Shown here piece by piece: positions 6,676 through 14,901 of a stretch of 32,298 nucleotides of DNA. The stretch covers positions 5,319-37,616 of the forward strand of contig NZ_JAIEWN010000052.1 in NCBI RefSeq assembly GCF_019599295.1, read 5' to 3'. The notes under the pieces were generated by a model. It saw nothing but the letters and a program-made list of their open reading frames with translations, was not told where the DNA came from and ran no database searches. The position numbers and the translations under genes are program-made. Position 1 is the first letter of the stretch. Each line of letters opens with the position of its first letter. The stretch comes from Oscillochloris sp. ZM17-4 (GTDB lineage: Bacteria > Chloroflexota > Chloroflexia > Chloroflexales > Chloroflexaceae).

Positions 6676-8064
6676 CTAGTCGCCGGTCATCGGGCGATCA
6701 GCGGGTCTATCGCTGCGGGGCGCTGGCTGCGCTGGCGCCGGCTGCGTGAGGCGGCGCACGGCGGGCAGGAGCACATCGAGGAGCAGGGCCAGCATGACGC
6801 CGAGCACCAGGCCAACCACCCCCGCCGCGATGCCGCTGAGCGCCGCCCGCGCCACCACTGATGGCTTTGGGTCGAGGGATGTGCTCACGAAGCGCACCTC
6901 GATCTGCGGCGAGCTGCGCGCAATCTCCTGCTCGTCACGCTTGCGCTGGAGCAGTATCAGGGTGTCGCGGGCTAGATCGCGCTGCTGGGTCAGGATATCC
7001 TGCTGGGCGCGGAGCTGCTCGTAGCTGCGGTTGAGCGTGGCGAGCTGGTTGATGTAGCGATTTCGGGTGGCAGAGTCCATCCCCATCGCGGTATCTTTGT
7101 CGTCGGCGATCGCGCTGGCGATCTCGTCGGCCTGAGCGCGCAGCTCATCGCGGCGCTGTGAGATGACCCTGATCAGCCGATCCAGATTCGCGAGCGCGCT
7201 GCCGGACGCCGCATCGACCGAGCCGATGTCGCTGGCGCTCAGCTGAAAGGTCGTCGCCGCTCCACCAACGGCCCGCGCCTGGAGCAGCAGGGCGGCGAAG
7301 CTATCGGAGAAGCTGCTCGCGCCCGAGGCGTTGGCCTGATCGCGCAGCGTCTGCGCGTCCTCAAGAATCAGGTCGAGCTGGTGGGTGCGCGAGAGATAGT
7401 CTGTGTACAGCAGCTGCTGCGCCTCGCGCGATCCGCCCAGCAGGCCGTTCAGCTGCGCGATCTGGCTCTGCATCTGGATGATCTCCCCGCTGCCCAGGAA
7501 GGTCTCCAGCGACTGCTGGGCGCCGTCGTAGCGCTGCTGGGCCGCCGTGAGCTCTGAGGCCAGGAGATCAGAGCGAAACTGGCTGCGGGTGTAGACATCG
7601 GCCACGAGCCTCTCATAGGCCTGGCCCCATGCGTCAGCGATCTTCACCGCCCGCGCAGGGTCGGGGTCGCTCACCGTGATCTTGAGCAGGTCGCTCGACG
7701 ATGACACCTGAACCTGATCGATCAGAGCCTGTATCGGATCAGCTTCACTGCCCCCGGGCGCAGCGCCGACTGCCTCAAAGACCTTCTCGGCAACAGCGTG
7801 GCTAGTGGCGAGGCCGATCAGGGCCTGGCGCTGGGCCGCCGGCGTCGTGGCCTGGCTTCCGCTCGTCGTCTGGAAACGCGGGTCAAGGGTAACCTGGGAT
7901 GACACCGGGACGATCATGATATCGGCGCTGGCGCTGCGGCGCTGCTGTGCGGCGACTGGAATCACAATGCCTATGATCATGAGACCGATCACACAGCTAA
8001 GGATGAGGCGCCAGCGCTTGAGGAGCACAAGCATATATGGCCGTAGGTCGATCTCTTGATCCAT
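6676..8064 (-). CDS. Wzz-like chain-length regulator (polysaccharide co-polymerase)
   Basis: An inner-membrane protein of 462 aa with the polysaccharide co-polymerase layout: a short cytoplasmic N-terminus (EIDLRPYMLVLLKRWRLI), a first membrane helix at about 17-38, a large extracytoplasmic part rich in coiled-coil helices (about 160-410), and a second helix near 418-440 ahead of a proline-rich tail. Such proteins set chain length with the Wzy polymerase. There is no Walker A motif or tyrosine cluster after the second helix, so it is not a fused tyrosine autokinase. The ATG at 8064 gives the usual N-terminus; an upstream TTG at 8100 is possible but less likely. Confidence 0.87.
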   Translation of the reverse strand: MDQEIDLRPYMLVLLKRWRLILSCVIGLMIIGIVIPVAAQQRRSASADIMIVPVSSQVTLDPRFQTTSGSQATTPAAQRQALIGLATSHAVAEKVFEAVGAAPGGSEADPIQALIDQVQVSSSSDLLKITVSDPDPARAVKIADAWGQAYERLVADVYTRSQFRSDLLASELTAAQQRYDGAQQSLETFLGSGEIIQMQSQIAQLNGLLGGSREAQQLLYTDYLSRTHQLDLILEDAQTLRDQANASGASSFSDSFAALLLQARAVGGAATTFQLSASDIGSVDAASGSALANLDRLIRVISQRRDELRAQADEIASAIADDKDTAMGMDSATRNRYINQLATLNRSYEQLRAQQDILTQQRDLARDTLILLQRKRDEQEIARSSPQIEVRFVSTSLDPKPSVVARAALSGIAAGVVGLVLGVMLALLLDVLLPAVRRLTQPAPAQPAPRSDRPADRPMTGD

Positions 8065-8156
8065 AGGAGCTCTCTTCACCGTCGTGGCAGGTATGGGCAA
8101 TGCCGCCGGATTGTAGCAGACGGCCTGTTCTGCGTCAACCTTCTACGGATCGCCGG

Positions 8157-8332
8157 CAGGGCATGAGCAACGTCAGCGGGCGAGTAAACTCACGCCCGCA
8201 GGGCCTGCTGCCGACCGCCCACCTTCGTGGGCGGATCCGGCGTCGGCGTAGGCCGACACCCGGCGCGCAGCGCCCCGTTGGCGCGACTTCCAGTCGCCAG
8301 CCGGGGGGGCCAGGGGCGTTGCTCATGCCCTG
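8157..8332. repeat. Structured intergenic element bounded by 16-bp inverted repeats
   Basis: The gap 8065-8362 has no convincing gene. It holds a 176-base element whose ends, 8157-8172 and 8317-8332, are exact 16-base reverse complements. Between them lie several hairpins: 8176-8199 (GCGGGC/GCCCGC with an inner GAGT/ACTC stem), 8215-8234 (8-bp perfect stem, 4-base loop), 8242-8257 (GTCGGC/GCCGAC), and shorter stems at about 8269-8297. This could be a palindromic mobile repeat, a folded RNA, or an attenuator between the two-helix envelope gene and the Wzz-like gene. Confidence 0.6.
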
Positions 8333-8362
8333 GGGGTCGCCGGCGCGGGTCGGGTCGCGCCA

Positions 8363-9085
8363 TCACGGGCCGCCGGGGTCTGCTGTCTGTGCCCGACGCA
8401 GGGCGAGAGCACCTTCGACGATCAGAAGCATGTAGAGGTAGGCCAGCAGAACGTAGAAGGCTGGCTGCCCGAGGAGCCCTGGCTTGCCCGCAGCCATCGC
8501 TGAGATCGGCCAGATCCTATCGGCCCAGCGGATCTGGTAGAGCGTGGTGATCGCAAGATCCACATCGGGCTGCTGGGTCCCGTCGATGCTCATGCCGCCC
8601 TGGGCTCCAGAGTTTTTGCGTAAGGTGATCTTCGGGCCAGTGTTCGGGGAGATCGCGGGGATATCGAGGCTGAGCCGAAGGGTGCCGGTGATCAGATACG
8701 GGTCGCGTGATGCGATCAGCGGCGGGAAGCGGATGCTGACCACCCCATCCTCGGCGCTGCCCACCACGATGGTGGCGCTTACCAGATCGATCGGCGGCCC
8801 ATCGGCGTAGCGCAGGTGTACCGGAATGCTGATCGCGGCATCGCCCGAGTCGCCCGGCCTGATCCGCACGCCCAGCCCCACCAGGCCTGGCCGTGTGGTG
8901 GTGAAGGTCTGCTCGATTGAGCGAATTCCGCCCAGCGTGATCTCGAGATCGTTGAGGGATGGGTCCGCCTGCTCCTGCTCGAGCGTTGTGATCTGGCTGA
9001 GGGCGATCAGCAGCAGCGCCCCGAGCAGGGCCAGCGCCCAGCGGATGTATGTGCGCGTGGCATGTGCTGCGGAGACGTCTGTCAT
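8363..9085 (-). CDS. Envelope protein with two membrane helices, exopolysaccharide cluster
   Basis: A 240-residue protein I do not recognise. A hydrophobic helix near 15-32 is followed by an extracytoplasmic region of about 170 residues that reads as beta-rich, and a second helix near 205-225 ends in a short basic tail. The topology resembles a scaffold or accessory protein of polysaccharide export. Its ATG at 9085 overlaps the stop of the upstream GT-C gene as ATGA, so the two are translationally coupled and probably act together. The frame is open further upstream, but that would run deep into the GT-C gene. Confidence 0.75.
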   Translation of the reverse strand: MTDVSAAHATRTYIRWALALLGALLLIALSQITTLEQEQADPSLNDLEITLGGIRSIEQTFTTTRPGLVGLGVRIRPGDSGDAAISIPVHLRYADGPPIDLVSATIVVGSAEDGVVSIRFPPLIASRDPYLITGTLRLSLDIPAISPNTGPKITLRKNSGAQGGMSIDGTQQPDVDLAITTLYQIRWADRIWPISAMAAGKPGLLGQPAFYVLLAYLYMLLIVEGALALRRAQTADPGGP

Positions 9086-10524
9086 AGGGTGAAGCGATAG
9101 TAGTAGTTGGACAAGGCGACGCCCCAGGAGATGAGATCGAGGCCGAGCCAGATCCCCAGCAGGAGGAAGGGCCCGGCTGGCTTCCATCTGGCGGGCAGCA
9201 GCCCCTGCCAGCCGAGGGCGATCAGCCAGATCATCGGCAGCATCATGGTGAAGATATAGCGCCCCGTCGGGATGTACGGGCTAGTGCCGTTTGTCGGCAG
9301 CGGGTGTAGCCGCCCGACCATGCTCAGCGCTCCCAGCGTGATCGCGATCAGAAAGAGCCAGATGCAGCGCTCCTGCCAGAGCGGCAGCTGGCTGCGGCCG
9401 CGCCAGCCCTGGATGATCAGCCCGACCCCGCAGAGGGCACAGATCACCGCCATCGACACCTCGGCCCACGTGCCGATCATGACGTGGCCCCAGCCGAAGC
9501 GCACCCAGAAGCTGGTAAACCCGACGACGAGCAGGCGCTCGTAGATATCTCCCGCCTGCGCGGTACTTGTCGCCGAGCGCACCCATGCGTCCAGATTCAG
9601 GCGCAGGTAGCTCACGTCGAACTGCTTGAGCCAGGGGCGTATCGTGAGCAGCGTGGTGCCATCGTCGGCGCGGCCGAGCTCCAGGCCGGACATGGCCAGG
9701 GCCAGGGCCACCCCCAGCATGGCACCGGCGACCACCCAGGGGCGCATGGGTGTGCGCAGCCATGCCCAGAGCAGCGCCAGCAGATAGATCACGATCAGGA
9801 TCACGGCGGTGCGCTTGGTGCCGAGGGCCGTGCCGAGGGCAAGGCTCGCCAGGACGAGCGGTGCCGGGCGCAGCCCGTCGCGGATGAGCAGGGCGCAGCC
9901 GAGCAGCAGGGCGACCGCGCAGAAGTTCACCAGCACGTCGTTGTTCACCGCCGTCATCAGGTCGGCGAAGGTGGGCGTGAGCAGCAGCAGCAGCGGCACC
10001 GCCAGCTGCATAGTCGGCTCATCGGGGACGACCACGCTGGCCACGCGCCATGCGGCCACGATCGTGAGCGCGTAGAGGCACAGGCTGAGCCCGCGTGCGG
10101 CGTAGAGCTGCTGCTCAATGGCCAGGCCGGAGCTGAGGCGCAGCGGCAGGGCGGCGAGGATATAGTAGAGCGGGGGGTGGACGCGCTGGTTCTCGCCGAG
10201 GGTTGGGCCTTCGGGCTTCATCAGATCCGGTATCTGGCCGGGGTCGTAGAAGCGAAAGCGGTACATCGAGTCGGCCACCTCGCGGCGCAGCGCTGGATCA
10301 GAGTCGCTGCGGCTCGGCAGATGGCTGAGGTTCGCGATCAGCCAGGCGTACTCAAACTGGGTCGGCTCGTCGTAGTGCTGCCATGGCGGCACGATCGTCA
10401 GGTAGAGCAGGCCGTGGAGCAGGGCGAGGGGTATCAGCCAGCGCAGCGGGTGATAGACGGCGCGATCCTGGCCAGTGATCGCGGGGGCTGGCGCTGTTGT
10501 AGTGCTCAACTTAACACGCAACAC
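9082..10524 (-). CDS. DUF2142-like GT-C membrane glycosyltransferase
   Basis: A polytopic membrane protein of 480 aa with about ten or more helices. The first extracytoplasmic loop has PPWQHYDEPTQFEY, an acidic DE pair (about residues 52-53) at the place where GT-C enzymes keep their catalytic aspartate/glutamate; the style matches DUF2142 proteins. Such enzymes take sugars from polyprenyl-phosphate donors on the outer face of the membrane. The start is uncertain: a GTG at 10524 is the first in-frame choice after the upstream stop, with TTG codons close by, and a short tandem repeat of ACACGCA sits at the junction. It lies 6 bases after the initiating transferase and is coupled by ATGA overlap to the next gene. 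Confidence 0.8.
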   Translation of the reverse strand: MLRVKLSTTTAPAPAITGQDRAVYHPLRWLIPLALLHGLLYLTIVPPWQHYDEPTQFEYAWLIANLSHLPSRSDSDPALRREVADSMYRFRFYDPGQIPDLMKPEGPTLGENQRVHPPLYYILAALPLRLSSGLAIEQQLYAARGLSLCLYALTIVAAWRVASVVVPDEPTMQLAVPLLLLLTPTFADLMTAVNNDVLVNFCAVALLLGCALLIRDGLRPAPLVLASLALGTALGTKRTAVILIVIYLLALLWAWLRTPMRPWVVAGAMLGVALALAMSGLELGRADDGTTLLTIRPWLKQFDVSYLRLNLDAWVRSATSTAQAGDIYERLLVVGFTSFWVRFGWGHVMIGTWAEVSMAVICALCGVGLIIQGWRGRSQLPLWQERCIWLFLIAITLGALSMVGRLHPLPTNGTSPYIPTGRYIFTMMLPMIWLIALGWQGLLPARWKPAGPFLLLGIWLGLDLISWGVALSNYYYRFTL

Positions 10525-10530
10525 GCAACA

Positions 10531-11931
10531 TTAGTACGCCCCGTGCCCCTGGAAGACCACAGCGACCGTCTTCAGCAGGATGCGCAGGTCGAGCCAGAAG
10601 GAGTAGTTCTGGATGTAGTAGAGGTCGTCCTCAGTGTGCAGGTGCATCGGCTTATCGCTGCGCCCGTTGACCTGCCACCAGCCGGTGATGCCCGGGGGCA
10701 CGCGGAAGCGCTGCCACTGCCAGGGCGCGTACTCGGCGGCGATGTAGGGCATCTCGGGGCGCGGACCGACCAGGCTCATCTGGCCAAGCAGCACGTTGAT
10801 CAGCTGGGGCAGTTCGTCGAGGCTGGTGCGGCGCAGCTTGCGGCCAACCCGCGTCACCCGCGGGTCGTCGCTGCTCTTGTGGACAATGTTGCCGTCCTCA
10901 TCGCGGCGGGCCACCTCGTGCCAGCGCCGCTCGGCGTCCTGGTACATGCTGCGGAACTTGACCATCTTGAAGTGGCGACCCTGCTCGCCGATCCGCTCCT
11001 GCATAAAGAAGATCGGCCCCGGCGACTCGAGCTTGATCAGCAGGGCGATCAGCAGCATCGCCGGCGAGAGGATGATCAGCAGCAGCAGGCTGGCCCCCAT
11101 GTCGAAGATCCGCTTGAGCACGCGCTGCGGCTCGGTCAGCGCCGACTCGCGCAGCGAGATCAGCGGGATGCCGCCGACCGTCTCCACCGGGGTGCGGGCG
11201 AAGGTTAGGTCGAGCACGCCCGGCATCATATGCACCATCACCGGCTGGTTGAGCAGGTCCAGCGAGAGCTGGACGATCCGGTTGTGCTGGCTGGTGGGCA
11301 GGGCGAAGATCACCTCGTCGATCGCGTTCTGGGTGACGATCTGGGTCGTGTCGACGATCCTGCCGAGGCGCGGCACCGCCGATGGCGCGTCATAGTCATC
11401 GCTGGCGTAGCCGGCGACCACCACGCCCGTCCAGGGTCGGCGGGCGAACTCCTCGGCCATGCGCTCGGCGGCGGCCGGCTCGCCGATCACCAGGGCCCGG
11501 CGCTGCCAGCTGGTGCGGAAGCGGAAGCGCACATAGGAGCGCATGATCAGGTGGAAGACCAGCAGCGCGCCGAGGTCGAAGGCGACGAAGGTGAGGAACT
11601 GGAGACGCGAGACATCACGGAAGGAGAGGTAGAGCAGCCCGGCGAAGCTGGCCGATGCCAGGGCCACTGAGGCCAGGAGGCGGCCGATCGCCTCGACCAG
11701 GCCGCGGGTGAAGAGGGCGCGCTGCGGGGTGAGCAGAAACATCACCACAAGCCAGATCAGGGCGACGGCAACGTAGAGCTGCCAGGGAAGAACGGCTTTG
11801 GCAGGGCTGACCTCAAGCCCCCACTCGATATGCGGGCGAAGTCTCGTTGTGGCGTAGAGCGCGAGGAGCGTTAGGAATGTGTCCCAAAGCAGGACGCTCC
11901 CAGTCAGCCGTGTCCGCAGACGTTCAAGCAT
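10531..11931 (-). CDS. Undecaprenyl-phosphate sugar phosphotransferase (initiating transferase)
   Basis: A polyprenyl glycosylphosphotransferase of the WbaP/CpsE type, 466 aa, which starts repeat-unit synthesis by moving a hexose-1-phosphate to undecaprenyl phosphate. The N-terminal half has several membrane helices (about 14-125) and a nucleotide-binding-like domain (about 140-250). The C-terminal catalytic domain starts at KRIFDMGASLLLL and contains MVKFRSM, TSLDELPQLINVL and MSLVGPRPE, all hallmark motifs. The sugar cannot be told from sequence; glucose or galactose is usual. The ATG at 11931 follows a CAAGG; an upstream ATG adds a poorly supported extension. It heads a subgroup with the two genes after it. 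Confidence 0.93.
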   Translation of the reverse strand: MLERLRTRLTGSVLLWDTFLTLLALYATTRLRPHIEWGLEVSPAKAVLPWQLYVAVALIWLVVMFLLTPQRALFTRGLVEAIGRLLASVALASASFAGLLYLSFRDVSRLQFLTFVAFDLGALLVFHLIMRSYVRFRFRTSWQRRALVIGEPAAAERMAEEFARRPWTGVVVAGYASDDYDAPSAVPRLGRIVDTTQIVTQNAIDEVIFALPTSQHNRIVQLSLDLLNQPVMVHMMPGVLDLTFARTPVETVGGIPLISLRESALTEPQRVLKRIFDMGASLLLLIILSPAMLLIALLIKLESPGPIFFMQERIGEQGRHFKMVKFRSMYQDAERRWHEVARRDEDGNIVHKSSDDPRVTRVGRKLRRTSLDELPQLINVLLGQMSLVGPRPEMPYIAAEYAPWQWQRFRVPPGITGWWQVNGRSDKPMHLHTEDDLYYIQNYSFWLDLRILLKTVAVVFQGHGAY

Positions 11932-12030
11932 AGTAGAACCTTGCGCTACACTCCAGGGTGTCCCCGCGCGCGGCGAATGTGGCCGCATTATCTCCATGGA
12001 TGTGCTGGAATGATCGTCTGAAGCGGGCGT

Positions 12031-12059
12031 AGTGTACCACTGCTTTCCTGATACAGCAA
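12031..12059 (-). promoter_or_regulatory. Candidate promoter of the initiating-transferase gene
   Basis: In the 303-base gap between the DUF1972 GT4 and the initiating transferase, the minus strand has TTGCTG (12059-12054), a 17-base spacer, and TACACT (12036-12031). The match is partial (3 of 6 and 4 of 6 bases) but correctly spaced. The rest of the gap, 11932-12234, shows no gene I believe. Confidence 0.4.
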
Positions 12060-12234
12060 ATCTAGATCTTCACCCGCTTGTCAGAGTAATGAATGGTAGA
12101 TCGTCTTCCATATGGTGATCAGTGCGTTATGCACAATGCCGTGCCGGATATCTGTGGCGCATGATTGTGATGCAGGCATGGCAGCCCCTCGCGGGCGCGG
12201 GCGAAACGCACCAGCGTGGGAAGGGGCAGAAAAT

Positions 12235-13380
12235 CTAACGTGTCGTACGCGTATTGCACAAGTGACGAGGGAGCGGCCGGTTGAGCGTCTGGTAAAACAA
12301 CACCTCATAGGCGTCGGTCACCGTCTCCCAGGTATAGACCGTACTGGCGCGTGTCGTCGCCCGTTGGCGATAGGCGGCGATCGTTGCCGGGTCGCTCAGC
12401 AGGCGGGCGAGGAGCGGGCGCAGGCTGGCCGCGCCCTGGCGGCCGGCGTAGCTAAAGCCGGCATCGCCAATTGTCTCCAAGTTCTCGGGGGTATCGTTAG
12501 CGATCACACAGGCCCCGTGGGCCATGGCCTCGATCAGCGCTGGGTGGGTGCCACCCACCCCAGAGGTCTCCACAAAGATGCTGGCGTTCGAGCCAAGCTC
12601 GTGGTACCCATTGCCGAAGACATAGCCGGTCAGCACCACACGTGGGTCGCGCGCGGCAATATCGCGCAGGCGCGCCTTATATTCCTCAGCATAGGGCGCA
12701 TCGCCGACGATGACGCACTTCATATCGGTGTCGAGGCCCTGGAAAGCCTCGACGAGGTGGTGCGCGCAATTCTCGGGCACCATCCGCCCCACAAAGAGGA
12801 TGTACTTCCCTGGCTCAAGCCCGAACTGGGCCAGCGTCTCGCCGGGGGGGAGCCGCTCCACATCAGAGCCGTAGGGGATGTAGGGCGGCTCGCTGCCGAA
12901 GCGGTCGCGGTAGAAGCCCTGCACCACGGTCGAGTCGGTCAGGTAGACATTTGGCATCCAGGTGGCCAGCCACTCGGCGATCTGAATGTAGGCCTTGGCG
13001 AAGGCCGGCCACTTCTCGCGCTTCCAGTCGAGCCCATCGACATTTAGGATCGTCTTTGTACCGACAAGGCGTGGGATCCAGGTGACCGGGCTGTTGCCGG
13101 CGATGAAGTAGAGCGCGATATCGTAGCGCTGCGGCAGAGCATACGCCGAGGAGATGAAGGAGTGGGCCAGGGTGTCGAAGTACTTGTTCGTGATCGTCGG
13201 CAGCTTGATCAGGCGCATGCCCTTGTAGGTCGGCTCGGCGTAGGTGATGTGATGGCTGCGGCAGTACACATCTACCGTGTGACCACGCTCAACAAGGCGC
13301 TGCCCCAGCTGCTCAACACAGGTCTCGAAGCCGCTGTAGCTGGCCGGGATCCCGCGCGTGCCCATCAGTGCGATTTTCAC
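12235..13380 (-). CDS. GT4 glycosyltransferase with DUF1972 N-terminus
   Basis: A 381-residue GT-B enzyme. The N-terminus MKIALMGTRGIPASYSGFET is the DUF1972 signature found in rhamnosyltransferase-like GT4 proteins. The C-terminal domain has FVGRMVPENCAHHLVEAF and SGVGGTHPALIEAMAHG, the nucleotide-sugar-binding E-x7-E region in modified form. It probably adds one sugar (rhamnose is a reasonable guess) to the lipid-linked repeat. The start is GTG at 13380, forming a GTGA overlap with the stop of the upstream acyltransferase; the N-terminus matches the family, so this start is secure. Confidence 0.9.
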   Translation of the reverse strand: MKIALMGTRGIPASYSGFETCVEQLGQRLVERGHTVDVYCRSHHITYAEPTYKGMRLIKLPTITNKYFDTLAHSFISSAYALPQRYDIALYFIAGNSPVTWIPRLVGTKTILNVDGLDWKREKWPAFAKAYIQIAEWLATWMPNVYLTDSTVVQGFYRDRFGSEPPYIPYGSDVERLPPGETLAQFGLEPGKYILFVGRMVPENCAHHLVEAFQGLDTDMKCVIVGDAPYAEEYKARLRDIAARDPRVVLTGYVFGNGYHELGSNASIFVETSGVGGTHPALIEAMAHGACVIANDTPENLETIGDAGFSYAGRQGAASLRPLLARLLSDPATIAAYRQRATTRASTVYTWETVTDAYEVLFYQTLNRPLPRHLCNTRTTR

Positions 13381-14117
13381 GAATCCTGCTCCTGGGTCGT
13401 ATCTTCAGTCGGCCGCCGGCTGCGGATCACCCGCGCCGGCACGCCGGCCACCACGCTATCGTCCGCTATATCGCGGGTCACCACGCTGCCCGCGGCGATC
13501 ACACAGCCCCGGCCGACCCGCACGCCGTCGAGGATGATCGCGCCTGTGCCGACCCAGCAGTCATCGCCGATCGTCACGCCGGCCCGGCTCTCGCCCTGGA
13601 GCCGGATCGGCCTGGTCACGTCATCATAGCGATGGTTCTCGGAGTGGATGCTCACCCGAGGCCCCATGATCACATGCTGCCCGATCCGGATGCCGCCCTG
13701 CCCCCCCAGGAAGGAGAAGGAGCCGACGGCGGAGTTGTCGCCGATGGACACGCCGGTGCCAAGGTTCTGGATCACGCCGGTACACTGGATGATGCTGCCT
13801 CGGGCGACCGTGACGTTGTTGCCCAGGCGCACCCCCTCGCGCGAGAGGGCGTCGATCAGCACCTGCTCCTCGATGATGCAGCTGCGCCCGATGCTGATCA
13901 GCTGCGGGTGGCGCAGGCGCACACGCGGCCCCAGGAAGAGCGGGCCGCCCCCGCCGATCCATGGCCGGCGCAGGGCGCCGCGGGCCAGGGCCGCCAGGCG
14001 GTATGACAGCACCTGGAGGAAGCTGCGCCCGCTCAGCGCAGGGTCGATCCGGTAGCCCCGGTCGCCCTTCAGCGTCTGGATGGTGCGCTCGGCCAGGCTG
14101 TGCAGGTAGTCGGGCAT
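13377..14117 (-). CDS. Left-handed beta-helix acyltransferase (hexapeptide family)
   Basis: A 246-residue protein with isoleucine-patch hexapeptide repeats from about 60 to 230 (for example LGNNVTVARG, IGDNSAVGSF, IGDDCWVGTGAIILDGVRVG) and the typical late motif VVAGVPARVIRSRR. Family members acetylate sugars using acetyl-CoA; the HSENHRYDD segment carries the likely catalytic histidine region. The first 60 residues are helical and resemble the N-terminal extension of colanic-acid-type transferases. The ATG at 14117 has AGAGG upstream. It overlaps the DUF1972 GT4 by 4 bases and follows the methyltransferase after 11 bases. Confidence 0.88.
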   Translation of the reverse strand: MPDYLHSLAERTIQTLKGDRGYRIDPALSGRSFLQVLSYRLAALARGALRRPWIGGGGPLFLGPRVRLRHPQLISIGRSCIIEEQVLIDALSREGVRLGNNVTVARGSIIQCTGVIQNLGTGVSIGDNSAVGSFSFLGGQGGIRIGQHVIMGPRVSIHSENHRYDDVTRPIRLQGESRAGVTIGDDCWVGTGAIILDGVRVGRGCVIAAGSVVTRDIADDSVVAGVPARVIRSRRPTEDTTQEQDS

Positions 14118-14128
14118 ATACCTCTTTG

Positions 14129-14872
14129 CTACTGACGCCTACAATAATAGATCTCTCCGCTTTCCGGTGAGAGGCCAGCGCGAACGATCTCTTCGGGAGA
14201 ACTCAGGTTCGCAGGCGTGATGACATCGACGATAAAGCCGACCTCACGCAGGCGATCAACATAATCCGGGCCATACCGGCGCACATGATCATCCTGCCCA
14301 AACAGGCGCAGCCGCTCGGCAGGGTCAGTAATAGTGGGGTCTTCGATCGTTTGCCCGACAGTAATTGGCACAAGAAGGATCGCCCATCCCTCGCGCTTTA
14401 GGATACGATACAGCTCACGCATCGCTTTGCGATCATCGGGGACATGCTCTAACACATGGCTACAGTAGATAATATCAATGCTCTGATCGGACTGGGGCAG
14501 CCTGGTAATATCGAGCCGCACATCGACATGGGGGTCAAAGAGGTCGGCCGTAATATACCCTGGGCCGATAGCTGCGCGCATCTGCGACTCCAGACAGGAC
14601 TCCGGCGCAAAGTGGAGCATGGTGCGAGATCGACCATTGAAGAAATCGGTAGATCGTCGCAGAAACAGCCACAAGAGCCGATGTCGCTCGACCGAGCCGC
14701 AGTAGACGCACATGGCATTTTTGCGCCGGGGCACGCCAACTGACCGAAATCCCCGGGACTGGCGCTCGCAGACCGGGCAGAGGTGGCTCCTGCCTCGATA
14801 GAGCACCTTATAGGCATTATCACGAATCCCCCGGAGCAATACGTAGAGCCTCGTCGGCAACACGGCTTTCAT
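14129..14872 (-). CDS. SAM-dependent methyltransferase with N-terminal zinc-ribbon-like motif
   Basis: A 247-residue class-I methyltransferase. Residues 32-35 (CPVC) and 55-58 (CVYC) form two Cys-x2-Cys pairs, a probable zinc ribbon. A Rossmann-like domain follows: the first strand reads MLHFAPE in place of the usual glycine-rich loop, DLFDP and DVRLDITRLP follow, and IIYCSHVLEHVPDD is a classical post-motif. It probably methylates a sugar of the repeat unit or a lipid-linked intermediate. The region looks less GC-rich than most flanking genes. Confidence 0.85.
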   Translation of the reverse strand: MKAVLPTRLYVLLRGIRDNAYKVLYRGRSHLCPVCERQSRGFRSVGVPRRKNAMCVYCGSVERHRLLWLFLRRSTDFFNGRSRTMLHFAPESCLESQMRAAIGPGYITADLFDPHVDVRLDITRLPQSDQSIDIIYCSHVLEHVPDDRKAMRELYRILKREGWAILLVPITVGQTIEDPTITDPAERLRLFGQDDHVRRYGPDYVDRLREVGFIVDVITPANLSSPEEIVRAGLSPESGEIYYCRRQ

Positions 14873-14901
14873 ATGCTGACCTCGGTATGTAGTTTCAACC
14901 T

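Noticed and set aside
9484-11208. 574-codon plus-strand frame
   Set aside because: It spans opposite two real minus-strand genes and their junction, with shadow-type composition (His/Gln/Arg-rich).
12081-12308. 75-codon minus-strand frame between two cluster genes
   Set aside because: It overlaps the end of the DUF1972 GT4 in another frame and is Arg/Ser-rich with no motif.
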